DNA of 64,000 bases from Brachypterus glaber (Eukaryota; Arthropoda; Insecta; Coleoptera; Kateretidae): positions 29,251,265-29,315,264 of the forward strand of contig OY294051.1 of assembly GCA_958510825.1 (NCBI GenBank). The letters run 5' to 3'. The notes below the pieces were generated by a model that did no database searches, was not told where the DNA came from, and saw only the letters and a program-made list of their open reading frames with translations. The position numbers were made by a program, and so were the translations under genes. The first letter of the stretch is position 1. Each line of letters opens with the position of its first letter. This document shows positions 45,770 to 56,069 of this stretch, piece by piece.

Positions 45770-46305
45770 CTAGACAAACACTCACGGTTCACCTGGGCGA
45801 TTTTAAATAAAAATTTCGTGGACCCCTACATTTTTTGGACTAAAACATACCTGATGACATAAGAAATCAATTTCCATTTGAAAGAAAATCGTAAAAGATA
45901 CTCTTTTTTAGAAAGATAAAAAAACGTTTTTTTGAGTAATAGGGTGTGTCAAAAATTCCGATTTGCGAAATCGAAAACGCTCTCTGGCTCAAAAGTTGCT
46001 CCTTAGTAAAAAACTGTGGCCACTCAAAAATGAGCCAAATCGATTAATGTTTAGAGGTAGCCCAAAGCACTCAAACTTTGAAAAATATCGGTACCTGTTT
46101 TTCGAATAAAAAGTGATTGTATATAAAATTAAGGAAATTTTGGAGGGTTTCTTTGGTAATATTTAGAAACAATACTAATTGTGAGAAAACTAAAAAATAT
46201 ATATTTCCCCTCCCCTTAATTTAGAACATAAAAAAATCGCCAATTATTTGAAGATTTTGCGAAAATTTATTAAAAATGGGCATATTTAAATGACATAGTA
46301 GTACA

Positions 46306-48973
46306 CTTCTGCTCAAAAATATCGGCCCACCTAAAAAAATACACATTTTCAAATGCTAATAACTCCAAAACTATTCAATAGATTTATTTGACCTTTTTTT
46401 TATTTTAAAGCTTGAACTTTTAGCTCTTAATTACTGGAATAAAAATTATCAAAAATATTTTTTTAAACCGGCAGCAATGAAAATTACACAGCTATGTTTT
46501 TTTACTGCTTCTTTCGATATGCGCACGGTTTGCCTCTGCATATTTTTTTACAATTTAATTAATTGATTTTATAGGCCAATTAAATGGGAGTAATTTCTTT
46601 TTTAACTTTTTAATTTTCCTTTTCTCGTTTAGGAGATATACGGTTTTTTCTGAAAATAAACATTTTTGCAAATAACAAAAAAACTACACAGTGGATTTAA
46701 TTGATTTATTTTTTAATTTGAAGCTTAAGTCCTTAACTTTTATTTATTTAATTTAAGTTTCTGGTGCAAACATGTTTAAACTGGGTTTACATTGCTTAAA
46801 TAGTCATGTTTTTTTTACCCAATCTTTTTTGATGCAATTTAACCACAAACTCAAATGTTTCCATAAGTTTTAAAACTTATTCTAAAAGCCACAGTTATTG
46901 TGACTGATTCCTTCTTTTATTTTTTATCATAAGTCTTCTCATTTAGGAGAAATTAAAGTTTTTCGGAAAAAGTGACTTTTTAATCAGTGGGCTAGTGCCA
47001 CCCCTGTAAAACTGTATATGACGGAAAAGCGTCGATAGAATATAAAGATCTATTGCACTTCTATAACTTTAGCTTAAATAAATACATTTAATTAACACGT
47101 TTTCTGCGTTAGCAACTTTTTGGTTCCCAGCTCAGACTGCGTTTTGAGGCATATATGTCGAACGAACTTTGCACAGACTGTTTAAATCTCTAATGGTACT
47201 CCAAAAACAAGTTCTAACGTCTTTTTAAGGACTTTTTGCTTTTTAATTTTTTTTAAACAAAATATTATCAAATAAAATAACAATAAACAAATTTTAAATT
47301 TTATTAAAATTATTTAATAACAATTATAAACACAAAAAAACGTATTAGACGTGTATGTTTTTTTACAACAATGCTGGCCACTCTAAGACGTCGATACCGA
47401 CATCTCTTAAGTATCGTCTGACATTTGCTGCAGTATGCGGCTTTGCATTGTCTTGCATGTAAATAAAGTCATCGCCTATAAATCCGGCGTAAGGTACGAC
47501 GTGCTCTTCCAAAATTTCTTCGACATACCTTTCCGCTGTAAGACTTCGCCTTTGCCGTCCACGTTCTTCCCTTATAATAAAAACGGGTTCAGTTTTAGCT
47601 TCCAATGATATACCTCCCCATATCATGCACGATCCACCACCATAACTAACTTTTTCTGCAATGCAGGCCTGTGCATAACGTTCTCCAGGACGTCGGTAGA
47701 CACGCTGTCTTGCATCATTCCCAAATAGACATATCCTGGTTTCATCAGAAAACATAACCTTTGCCCATTGGTTTCTGTCCCAGTTTAAATGTCTTCTTGC
47801 AAACTGCAGCCTGGCACGACGATGGTTAGCAGTGAGTTTAGGTCCAGTTGCGGCCTTATAAGAGCAAAGGTTTCTTTCAAAAAGCCTTCGACCAATAGTG
47901 GACCTACTTACTGCTACACCTCTTGTTTCTTGAAGCCGTGATCTCAAATTAACTGAATTTAGACGACGATTCCGCAGGGAATTAAGCTCGATAAATCGGT
48001 CATCCCGAGCGGACGTGCACCTATGTCTGCCAGCTCCTTGGCGTCGACTAAAGGAACCGGTCTCCTCAAAACGTTGGAATACTCTTCTTACCGCTGCTCT
48101 CGTAATATTTAACTGTTGAGCAACATAACGCTGACTGTGCCCTTCTTCTAGCAGAGCTACAGCTTGGGCAGCTACTTCCGGACTTGTTTCCATTTAAATA
48201 ATACAATTAAATAAAATTTTAACGAGTCACATAAGTGACAAGTCTTGTCAATCATAAAAAAGTTAGTTACAGGGGTGGCACTAGCCCACCACTTAAAAAG
48301 TCCTTATTTACCAAAAAAACATAATTTCTCCTAAATGAGAAGACTTATGATAAAAAATAAAAGACGGAATCAGTCACAATAAGTGTGGCTATTAGAATAA
48401 GTTTTAAAACTTATGGAAAGATTTGAGTTTGTGTTTAAATTGCAACAAAAAAGATCGAGTAAAAAAAACATGACTATTTAAGCAATGTAAACTCAGTTTA
48501 AACATGTTTCCAACAGAAACCTAAATTAAATAAATAAAAGTTTACGATTTAAGCTTCAAATTAAAAAAAAAATCAATTAAATCCATTGCGTAGTTTTTTT
48601 GTTACTTGCAAAAATGTAAATTTTTAGAAAAAACCTTATATCTCCTAAACGAGAAAAGGAAAATTTAAAAAATTAAAAAGAGATTACTTCCATTTAATTA
48701 GGCTATAAAATCAATTAATTAAATTGTAAAAAAATATGCAGTGGCGAACTATGCGCATATCGAAAGGTGCAGTAAAAAAACATAGCTGTGCACTTTTCAT
48801 TGCTGCCGGTATAAAAAAAGATGTTTGATAATTTTTATTCCAGTAAGTAAGAGCTAAAAGTTCAAGCTTCAAAATAAAAAAAAGATCGAATAAATCCATT
48901 AAATAGTTTTGGAGATATTTGCATTCAAAAATGTGTATTTTTTTAGGTGGGCCGATATTTTTGAGCAGAAGTG
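46306..48973 (-). mobile_element. 2.67-kb Tc1-like transposon with ~700-bp inverted repeats
   Basis: The ends 'cacttctgctcaaaaat' and 'atttttgagcagaagtg' have TA on each side (46,304-05 and 48,974-75). The arms span about 46,306-47,008 and 48,268-48,973, both closing with 'gtgggctagtgccacccctgta'. Most Tc1 elements have 20-200-bp ends, so arms this long are notable. The arms differ at many positions, and the right arm matches the copy at 14,020 more closely. It lies inside the 45,783-50,416 element. Confidence 0.88.
47363..48193 (-). CDS. Tc1-like transposase, C-terminally truncated
   Basis: It would cut and paste the element at TA dinucleotides in the nucleus. The 276 residues show a first helix-turn-helix (about 20-42), a GRHRCT-type basic hook (55-60), a second helix-turn-helix (about 93-107), then the catalytic core. 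D150 lies in VMFSDETRICLF, GGGSCMIWGG at 185-194, and D248 in YMQDNAKPH. Family members usually reach ~340 residues, with the third acid in a SPDLNPIE motif. Here the frame stops at WPALL, where that motif should begin. About 65 residues including the third catalytic acid are missing, so the enzyme is probably inactive. The ATG at 48,193 lies just inside the right arm and matches the start in the 14,813 copy. Confidence 0.9.
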   Translation of the reverse strand: METSPEVAAQAVALLEEGHSQRYVAQQLNITRAAVRRVFQRFEETGSFSRRQGAGRHRCTSARDDRFIELNSLRNRRLNSVNLRSRLQETRGVAVSRSTIGRRLFERNLCSYKAATGPKLTANHRRARLQFARRHLNWDRNQWAKVMFSDETRICLFGNDARQRVYRRPGERYAQACIAEKVSYGGGSCMIWGGISLEAKTEPVFIIREERGRQRRSLTAERYVEEILEEHVVPYAGFIGDDFIYMQDNAKPHTAANVRRYLRDVGIDVLEWPALL

Positions 48974-49040
48974 TAGTAGTAGTAGTAAGGGTGGGGAGGC
49001 TACAAGCCAGGCAACTAGGCCATTATGGCCCTTTTTGCCA

Positions 49041-49786
49041 GCCCCGAGCTGTCCCAGCCACACATCTACCCTACTCCCTGCCTAAACCTGCCGGACCTCC
49101 TTATAAAGGTCGCGATATCTGTCCTCCTTCCTTAGGAATGATTTTTTGACCAAGGTGCATATAAACTTTTTCTATGTTTTTAATGTTAAATAACCACTCA
49201 TTACTAAAATATTTGTTTTTTGCTTTATATTTTTTATTTTTTTTATTTTTGGTTCTTCATGCATAAAAATTTACTTTTAAATGCATTTATCTTTAAAACG
49301 GTTAAACCTGCGATGTTAAACCACAGAAACTTTTTTGTATATTTTTACATAAAAAAGTATTCCAACCAAAAAATCAAATAAAAAGTACTCCGAAAAAAGT
49401 TTTAGGCAAAAAAGCCCCGAGCTGTCCCAGCCACACATCTACCCTACTCCCTGCCTAAACCTGCCGGACCTCCTTATAAAGGTCGCGATATCTGTCCTCC
49501 TTCCTTAGGAATGATTTTTTGACCAAGGTGCATATAAACTTTTTCTATGTTTTTAATGTTAAATAACCACTCATTACTAAAATATTTGTTTTTTGCTTTA
49601 TATTTTTTATTTTTTTTATTTTTGGTTCTTCATGCATAAAAATTTACTTTTAAATGCATTTATCTTTAAAACGGTTAAACCTGCGATGTTAAACCACAGA
49701 AACTTTTTTGTATATTTTTACATAAAAAAGTATTCCAACCAAAAAATCAAATAAAAAGTACACCGAAAAAAGTTTTAGGCAAAAAA
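49041..49786 (+). repeat. 373-bp direct tandem duplication
   Basis: Copies 49,041-49,413 and 49,414-49,786 look nearly identical; I noticed one change, 'agtactccg' against 'agtacaccg'. Each starts 'gccccgagctgtcccagcc' and contains 'cggacctccttataaagg'. It lies inside the 45,783-50,416 element. It is either a recent duplication or an assembly duplication. The flanking (TAG)n and 'ggtggggaggctacaagcc' (48,976-49,005) match the retroposon end at 21.39 kb, inverted. Confidence 0.8.
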
Positions 49787-50929
49787 CAGAAAATCCACCC
49801 GGTTTCTAATCGAAATTATTTTTTTTTACTCAACTTGAGGAAAAAAATATGTTTTCTGTATAGTCATGTAGGTTAACATGTATAAATGCTTATATACTAA
49901 TATATAATTTTGCAGATTTTTTATTTAAAACTATTTTTTATGCACTTTTAAAAACTTTTTTTTATTTCATGTTCTAACTTAAGGGGAGGGGGGATGTAAT
50001 TGTTTTAGTTCTTACATTTAGTATTGTTTCTAAATATTACCAAAGAAACCCTCCGAAATTTCCTCAATTTTTATTGGTATCAGTTTTTATCCGAAAAACA
50101 GGTACCGATTTTTTTTTTTAGTTTGAGTGCTTTGAGCTACCTCTAAAACATTTATCGATTTGGCTCATTTTTGAGTGGCCACTGTTTTTTACTAAGGAGC
50201 AACTTTTAAACCAGAGAGCGTTTTTGATTTTGAAAATCGCGATTTTTTGACACACCTTATTACTCAAAAAAACGTTTTTTTATCTGTCTAAAAAAGTGTA
50301 TCTTTTACGATTTTCCTTAAAATGAGAATTGATTTCTTATGTCATCAGTTATGTTTTAGTCCAAAAAATGTAGGGGTCCAAGAAATTTTTATTTAAAATC
50401 GCCCAGGTGAACCGTGCACTATTGGTAATCATAAAAATCTAGGACAGCATAGAACCTTGGGGTCACCAAATGTTCAAAATTTTAGCAGAGTAATTTTGTT
50501 GAATTTACGTTGGGCATACAGTTCCCCCAGTAAAATTTAGATGAACAAAATTAGCGAAAGAAACGGACAATGTATTCTTGTAGCGGACGCACAGTGGTGG
50601 AATGTTCGAAAAAGCTGGCCAAAATTTATTTTAGCTCTATATGGGTATTTTTGAGGTACACGAAAAAAAAGATAAACTGGATTGTAGATTAATAATCTTG
50701 AATCAGCGCTATGCTAGTTTCCCCATTCCACAACTCTAGTTATACTTCTTTTTAGGAAAATATTATTCTTGTACGTTGACAAAAGTTATAAAGGGTTATT
50801 TAATAAAAACCGAATTTTTAACTCCTTTAAAAGGTAAGACATATTTTTAGACATATCTTTGTATAAACTTTTAGTCATAGAATAAGCCAAGGAATAACCT
50901 CCTTTAATAGTGACATGATATTAAGGAAC

Positions 50930-51595
50930 ACCCTGTATATATAGGGTGTTTACTAAGTACGGTACGTAACTTTAAGGTGTAATTCCTTACCCAAAAATAA
51001 GAAAAAAAGTTCCTATAAACATATGTCCTAAAAAGACTCGTAAGGGAGCTACGCCCCTTCAAAAAGGATTCCAAAAATTTAATTTTTATTTAATAACTCA
51101 GAAACTCTGTGCTATAGCAACTAGGTATTGCATGTGAAAAATTCAAAAACTAATATATCCTACACTATACAGGGTGATCATTTGAAAACGAGCCACCCTA
51201 AATATCTCGCAAACTAAGCACAATTTGAAAAATCTTAAAAATAGGTCAATTTGGTTTTTCGAGGGGTAAACTTAAGTATATAGTTTTGTGGGTTGTATCT
51301 CTCCCTAATCCCCAGCTACAAAACATTGAAATGTAAATAGGGAACCCCCATCTTCTAATAAGTCAGCTTAAAAATGCCTTCTTTTGGTTAAAAAAAAATT
51401 AAATTCACCAACCCTTAACGTACGGGTAGATGATTTAATTTTAAAATAATTGGAACAAAATATTCACAAAATAGCTTAAAATTTCATTACCCATTAGAAA
51501 AATACTGCTTCCAACAAAATAATACTTTCCCCTATAGACCTAGGTTCATTAAAATCAAAAAAAAAAACAAAAAATTAAAAAAAATTTTTTTTCAA
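50930..51595. repeat. Fragments of two MITE families
   Basis: 'tagggtgtttactaagtac' begins a member of the 'gagctacgccccttc' group (50,941-51,165). A second end, 'cagggtgatcatttgaaaa', with TA in front, starts at 51,176. Neither has a recognisable opposite end. 51,490-51,600 is 'gacagac'-family leader sequence as at position 1-130. 50,421-50,929 holds nothing recognised. Confidence 0.45.
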
Positions 51596-51599
51596 AAAT

Positions 51600-51720
51600 A
51601 CAATTTTGAAGGTATTTCTATGCTTACATCTCGCTGGGGGGGCATGGCCCCCATGCCCCCCCCCCCCCCTAAATCCGCCCATGCCATATACAAGGAAAGA
51701 CCTCCAAAGCCGTTGCGGAA
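51600..51720. repeat. C-rich tract in a transposon tip
   Basis: 'gggggggcatggcccccatgcccccccccccccc' is followed by 'taaatccgcccatgcc'. A G/C-rich palindromic tip next to 'ggcgga.tta' is common at ends of hAT-like elements. Both strands are open here by composition only. 51,720-52,320 shows nothing else recognisable. Confidence 0.35.
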
Positions 51721-52334
51721 AAGTGTGATAAATGTGCCTTGCGCATCAGCGATAAACTTGTACATGCGCACTATAATTGTTGCTTTTGACAAATATTTTT
51801 TAACCTTAGTTTTATGTGTCAAATAAAAATTGTAAAAAATGCAACAAAAAAACAATAGATATCTACGAAAAAACATCGAAATGTATTTTTTTTAGTTATG
51901 TTATAAGAATTTTTCGAGGTGTGTTTGAATTTCGGGATTTTGTACACCTACTTTGAGTACACCAGGGATTGACCCTTTGCTCTTCGTAAAGCAACAATAC
52001 AGGTCATGTTTAAAGTTATAAACAAATGCAGCAAAAAAACAATTAAAACACAGTAGAAGTCGAAAAATGAACAGAAACAAACGACGATCTGACAGTACTG
52101 ACAGTATAAACAAATAATACTAATAATTCGTCACCCCAGTATTGGTTTGCCATATCTCTATTTTCGGACATAAACTTACCCATTTATAACCTAATAATAC
52201 TTTTAAATGTTTGTTTATTTATCGTTTAGTTTGGACTTTATATTATTTATTATATAAACAAAATAATCTTGCGCAGGCTGGACTTTTAGCACTATTTTCT
52301 TCTCTATGCCCTAAATGCAGTCAGTATTTCTTAC

Positions 52335-52626
52335 CTAAAGCAAACATGTTTCTTAATTCGTTGTGCCTATCCAACATCCATTTTCGAAAATTATCATCAT
52401 AATCGAGAAGTTTACAGGGAGGTTCGTCTGGACATCCTTTTCGTGTGCAAGCAGTATTTTGTATACCTTTTTTTTCTTCAGGTATTATAATGTTTTCAAA
52501 TAAGGGTCCAGAGCAGGGATACTTGCAATAGTCGACGTTTAGAAATTCTTCATATATGTACTCGTCAGCATTAACAAAAAATATAATAAGTTCTGTTAAA
52601 ACATACAGACAATATAAAGTTTTCAT
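52335..52626 (-). CDS. CAP superfamily (antigen 5-like) protein, exon 1
   Basis: This is the first coding exon of the CAP gene continued at 45,045-45,769. Residues 1-20 form a signal peptide with a hydrophobic core (VLTELIIFFVNA), then a mature N-terminus with the antigen-5 pattern DYC..PC (32-38), a cysteine after NTA (60), CPDEPPC (65-71) and the helix DRHNELRN (86-93), whose His is one of the conserved CAP-cavity residues. The exon ends FALG at a GTAAGA donor (52,333-34) in phase 1, and the next exon supplies KEALFP in frame. The product is secreted and, from the tail in exon 2, possibly GPI-anchored. Only about 110 bp separate the ATG from a TE copy upstream, leaving little native proximal promoter; no clear TATA box was found. 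Confidence 0.85.
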
Positions 52627-52737
52627 TATAGTAACATTTTTGTATATTACGAGTTAAACATTTGACAATAAACTGACAATTAGTTATTTTACCTATGCAA
52701 TTAAAAAAAATCCATCAATTTTGACAACACAACACTA

Positions 52738-53810
52738 CACGGTAAAAATAAATTACATTAAATTACATACCCAATTGCGAAAATCAAAAATATTGAGATC
52801 CATAATTTAACGTACGTATACTTGTGATATAGTGAAGAGATATTATTTTAAAAAATCAAACTTTTTGTCATCATTCACTTTAAAAAATTAAATAAAATGA
52901 ATGATGACTAAAAGTTTGATTTTTTAAATTAAATTACATAGTCCGTAAATGGTAATATGTTGCCATAGACCGGAATGGTAAAAATTACATAGCCCATAAT
53001 GGTAATATTTTGAATAGACCGGAACGGTAAAAATTACATAGTCCAGAATGGTTATATTTTGCATAGACCGGAACGCTAAAAATTACATAGTCCAGAATGG
53101 TAATATTTTGCATTGACAGGAACGCTAAAAATTACATAGTCCAGAATGGCTTGGACTTTGGAAATATTTACTACTTAGTAAATGTTTGTTCCAAATTACA
53201 AGTTTCTGTGTCAAAGCTTTTTTGAAATATCGTAGCGTAAAGTTCATTTGGTTTAATAATCCAAACGATTTGCACCCTTAATACGAGTATAAACTGCTTA
53301 AATCTTTCTTTAAAGATATATTGGTTGATAAAGATCGTAATTTATAACGTAAATTTTAGGCCACAAATAAAGCATTTAAATATCGTACATAAATAATATT
53401 TACCTTTTTTTACACTTTAACCTAGCAGCATGCGTCGCTCTCTAACAATAACAATATTAAACGATCCGTCTCATGATGCGACGCCTTCTTGGTTATTGTC
53501 CAAAGCGCACGCGCATCTTAAAATAACATAGCCCGACATTGTAAAATCATGTAAAAATATGTAAATCAATGTAAATATATTTTTTTACATTATTTTACAT
53601 TCTTTTACATTATTTTACATTCTTTTATATTATTTTACATTCTTTTACATTATTTTACATTATTTTACATTATTTTACATTATTTTACATTCTTTTACAT
53701 TATTTTACATAAATTCATGAATTATGCATAGTCCAGAATAGTAAATTTACTATTCCGTACTATGTAAATTAATGTATTTTTACATTATTTTACATGCAGT
53801 TTTTTCAGTG
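52738..53810 (+). mobile_element. 'cacggtaaaaat' element, copy 2, beside the CAP start
   Basis: The ends are 'cacggtaaaaataaatt' and 'catgcagttttttcagtg', with TA on both sides (52,736-37 and 53,811-12). The left part carries an extra ~170-bp palindromic piece ('atcaaactttttgtcatcattc' and its complement at 52,850-52,925) absent from copy 1. The ~54-bp minisatellite, the body and the 'ttttacattat' array follow as in copy 1. Confidence 0.75.
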
Positions 53811-54029
53811 TAGCATACCCGTTAGGGGGGTTCCGAGGTTTTTGTCATGGTTGGGGTAAGGTAAAGGTAAGATCTGCCGACCGAAGAAATTCTTTTTGAC
53901 TGTTGTATCTAAAAGAAAACTGATGAAAAAATCCTCGTCTATAAAAAAAAGCTTTACCCTGGCAGAAAATGTTGATGACATGTTTGTTTACATGTTACAT
54001 TACATGCACTCAGAAAATTTCGTTGTATT

Positions 54030-54390
54030 TTTAATACTGAATTTTATTTCTTAATACATATTTTTTATTTATATCGCCACCATTATTATTTAATACTTTA
54101 CTTGTGATATTAAATACTGCAATGTGTGTATTGTATACAAAATGTTCTCATACTAACATAGAGACCGTGCTGGTACATTTGGATCCCCACGCAACATGTG
54201 TTTATTAATACTGTAACATTTGGTAAATTATATCACAGTTATAGTTTGGTATACTTTAAGTTGTAGTTGTTGTGTTATTGATCTAGTTTAAAGTATGTTA
54301 CAGTATTTAGTAGAATAACAATCGATAAATAATACCAAAATTTTGATTAGTAATAATACAGAAAAAAGTTAAAAAAGGATCGATTATTTA
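54030..54390 (+). repeat. 'ttttgattagtaataatac' family repeat
   Basis: 'atatcgccaccattattatt', 'tggtacatttggatcc', 'gttacagtatttag' and 'ttttgattagtaataatacag' are in the same order as at 26,440-28,320 but uninterrupted. 53,813-54,029 shows no feature. Confidence 0.65.
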
Positions 54391-54556
54391 TATCCACTGG
54401 TTGTTTGCTTTGACCACTCTTTAAAACTTAAACTCAGGCCTGCCGTGCCCTGGGATTTTGAAAAGTCGACGCCTATGATTATAATCATAGGCGCCGACTA
54501 TAATTATAGTCACCATTTTTATGTAGTCTTTTAAAAGAGTCTCACTTTCGGTCTCA

Positions 54557-54815
54557 CAGAAGTTTGTTTGTTTGTTTATTTAACCTCGTACTATTCTTCT
54601 TAATTAAGCATTCCCTAAGTCAAGGACTTGTGTGGGCTAGTAGTAGAGGGAACCACCGGCTTATACTGACTTTCGAACCAGTTTCTAGGAAGTGTCCGTT
54701 TCACTTATCGCCAAATTTCAATTATTAATTAACTAAAAAAGGCAAATCGGCGCCAGTGAGAATCGAACTCACGCTAGCAGGCTTGCTATACATACGCGCT
54801 AGCCACTATGCTAAG
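54557..54815 (-). repeat. tRNA-derived SINE copy
   Basis: On the - strand: tRNA-like head (box B 'gagttcgattctc', then 'ggcgcc'), body, 'ggtggttccctct' (inverted) and a (TTTG)n-type tail at 54,557-54,572. It is slightly shorter than the 15,752 copy in the 'cgaaggcg' block. 54,460-54,520 just before it holds a small palindrome 'gcctatgattataatcataggc'. Confidence 0.8.
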
Positions 54816-54984
54816 TAATATCAACTTTTGATTTTTAAATGCAACTCTATATAAATCACTTGTTTGAAAAACACCATAAGTACCGTCAACTGGGGTGATT
54901 TCAGACGATGTGGGTGACTTCGCACACTTTTTCGCAAAACCCTCTGAATAAAAGCACGTGTGCTCAAGTTATGGGGTGCACAGG

Positions 54985-55275
54985 TTGTGGAATTTGCTTT
55001 CAAAAACAAAAGGGATCTTTCCCTCGTAGACCTTGATTTTTCCTGAAAATTTCAAGTCGATTATTCGTTCTTAAATTATGGTGTTTACAAAAACCGTGAC
55101 ATCGGACGGACGATCAGACGGACATTTGGAAAAAAATAAAAGTTGCTTATGTTTTTATGAAAAAAATTTATATCCAAGAATTTTTTGTCTAGGATAATTT
55201 TTGATTTTTTTTTTTGAAAATTCGAAACTACCGTATAATATTATTCTAGCGCAAGCGCTGTGAATAATATAATAA
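54985..55275 (+). repeat. 'gacagac' repeat copy with palindromic end module
   Basis: 'gggatctttccctcgtag', 'tttttcctgaaaatttcaag', 'tcggacggacgatcagacgg', 'ccaagaattttttgtctag', then 'aactaccgtataatattattc' and the palindrome 'tagcgcaagcgctgtg'. The last 120 bp match 29,530-29,650 closely. A single MITE-like tip 'taccgtcaactggggtg' lies at ~54,892. Confidence 0.65.
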
Positions 55276-55284
55276 GTGGTTCAT

Positions 55285-55345
55285 ACATTTTCCTACGAGC
55301 GTGCGGAAAGATCACTCTTTCCGCACGCATATGGGTGTGGAAAGA
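55285..55345. repeat. Short hairpin 'gcgtgcggaaag'
   Basis: 'gcgtgcggaaag' and 'ctttccgcacgc' pair over 12 bp around 'atcact'. A further 'ttttccgcacgc' follows, and 'ctctttccgcac' at ~55,580 repeats the word. 'tttcctacgagc' at 55,285 is inverted at ~55,540 ('gctcgtaggaaa'), so 55,285-55,550 may be one small element. Confidence 0.55.
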
Positions 55346-55734
55346 AAGCCTTTTCCGCACGCATAAATATTGTTTAAGTTCTTAATTGCGTAGTGTTATT
55401 CTTGTTATATTTATTCATAATATTATAAAAATGTTTAAATTTTTTACCTGTTAACTGATTTTCTTATTAAAAAATTATAAAAATAAGATTTATTTCGATT
55501 TATTATAAAGTATAAAAGTATATTTTATTTTAACCCTGCTCGTAGGAAAAGTATTGTTCCTAACGCATGAGTAAAGAGGCTCTTTCCGCACTTGTTAGGA
55601 AAATAGCTATTTCTTACTTTTTCGGAATTGTCTATAAATTCACTTTTCAATGTCAAGTCGATATTTCTGTTAGACCGAAAGTGATATTTTTTATGACTAT
55701 GCTAAAATGGAGTTCTTTATGGTTAAGAATAGTA

Positions 55735-55913
55735 CATAGAAAAAACGGATTCCTTGAACCAAGGACACGTGTCTTTGTATATGTTCAAAGCCATATTCTC
55801 TTGTTTCAAGGCTGGCATTGACTTTGGTTCAAGAAAATGCCAGCCTTGAAACAAGAGAATATGGCTTTGAACATATCCAAAGACACGTGTTCAAGGAATC
55901 CATTTTTTCTATG
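55735..55913. ncRNA. Long near-perfect hairpin, ~78-bp stem
   Basis: Left arm 55,735-55,819 and right arm 55,836-55,913 are complementary except for a 7-nt insertion in the left arm ('ccaagga') and about two substitutions; the loop is 16 nt. The arm holds 'cacgtgtctttg', 'atgttcaaagccatattc' and 'tgtttcaaggctggcatt'. Transcribed from either strand it would give a Dicer-type substrate (hpRNA/siRNA). It may equally be a foldback TE. The 84-codon frame crossing the left arm is not a convincing gene. Confidence 0.55.
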
Positions 55914-56069
55914 TAGGCAATACTTTCTCTGACACCGGGTATACTATAATGTGTATTTCATATCGACAACTAGGGGCATTTTCACGTGGAAATTCACATT
56001 ATAATATTATAAGGCAAATATTTTCGTTCGGATTAAATATAGTCATTAATTTTATTTTGTTATTTACAG

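Larger units (their letters stand above)
45783..50416. mobile_element. 4.6-kb element with ~450-bp inverted ends (CACTA/Chapaev-like)
   Basis: The ends 'cacggttcacctgggcg' and 'cgcccaggtgaaccgtg' are inverted. Pairing extends inward for about 450 bp ('gatgacataagaaatc', 'aaaacgtttttttgag', 'ctccttagtaaaaaac', 'gagccaaatcgatta', 'ggtacctgtttttcg', 'gggtttctttggtaatattt'). A CACT direct repeat flanks it (45,779-82 and 50,417-20). CAC termini with a 4-bp duplication fit the CMC/Chapaev group (inference). No transposase of its own is seen, so it is non-autonomous. A Tc1-like element and a 373-bp tandem duplication lie inside it. Confidence 0.7.
45770..52334 (-). other. CAP gene intron, 6.6 kb, mostly transposon
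   Basis: The boundaries are GT at 52,333-34 (exon TTTAG, intron GTAAGA) and AG at 45,770-71. Exon 1 (292 nt) plus exon 2 (725 nt) gives 1,017 nt, exactly 339 codons with the stop, which supports the pairing. From the exon 2 side the intron holds 11-13 bp of original sequence, the 4,634-bp TIR element with the nested Tc1-like element, then about 1.9 kb of further repeats. Confidence 0.8.

Noticed and set aside
47009..47362. Search for the missing third catalytic motif of the Tc1-like transposase downstream of its stop
   Set aside because: No frame in this stretch gives a recognisable SPDLNPIE-type block. The sequence is AT-rich and non-coding, so a simple frameshift is not the explanation.
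51592..51876. 94-codon frame with a Gly-rich run (- strand)
   Set aside because: The Gly/Pro runs come from the C-tract of a transposon tip; there is no start context or domain.
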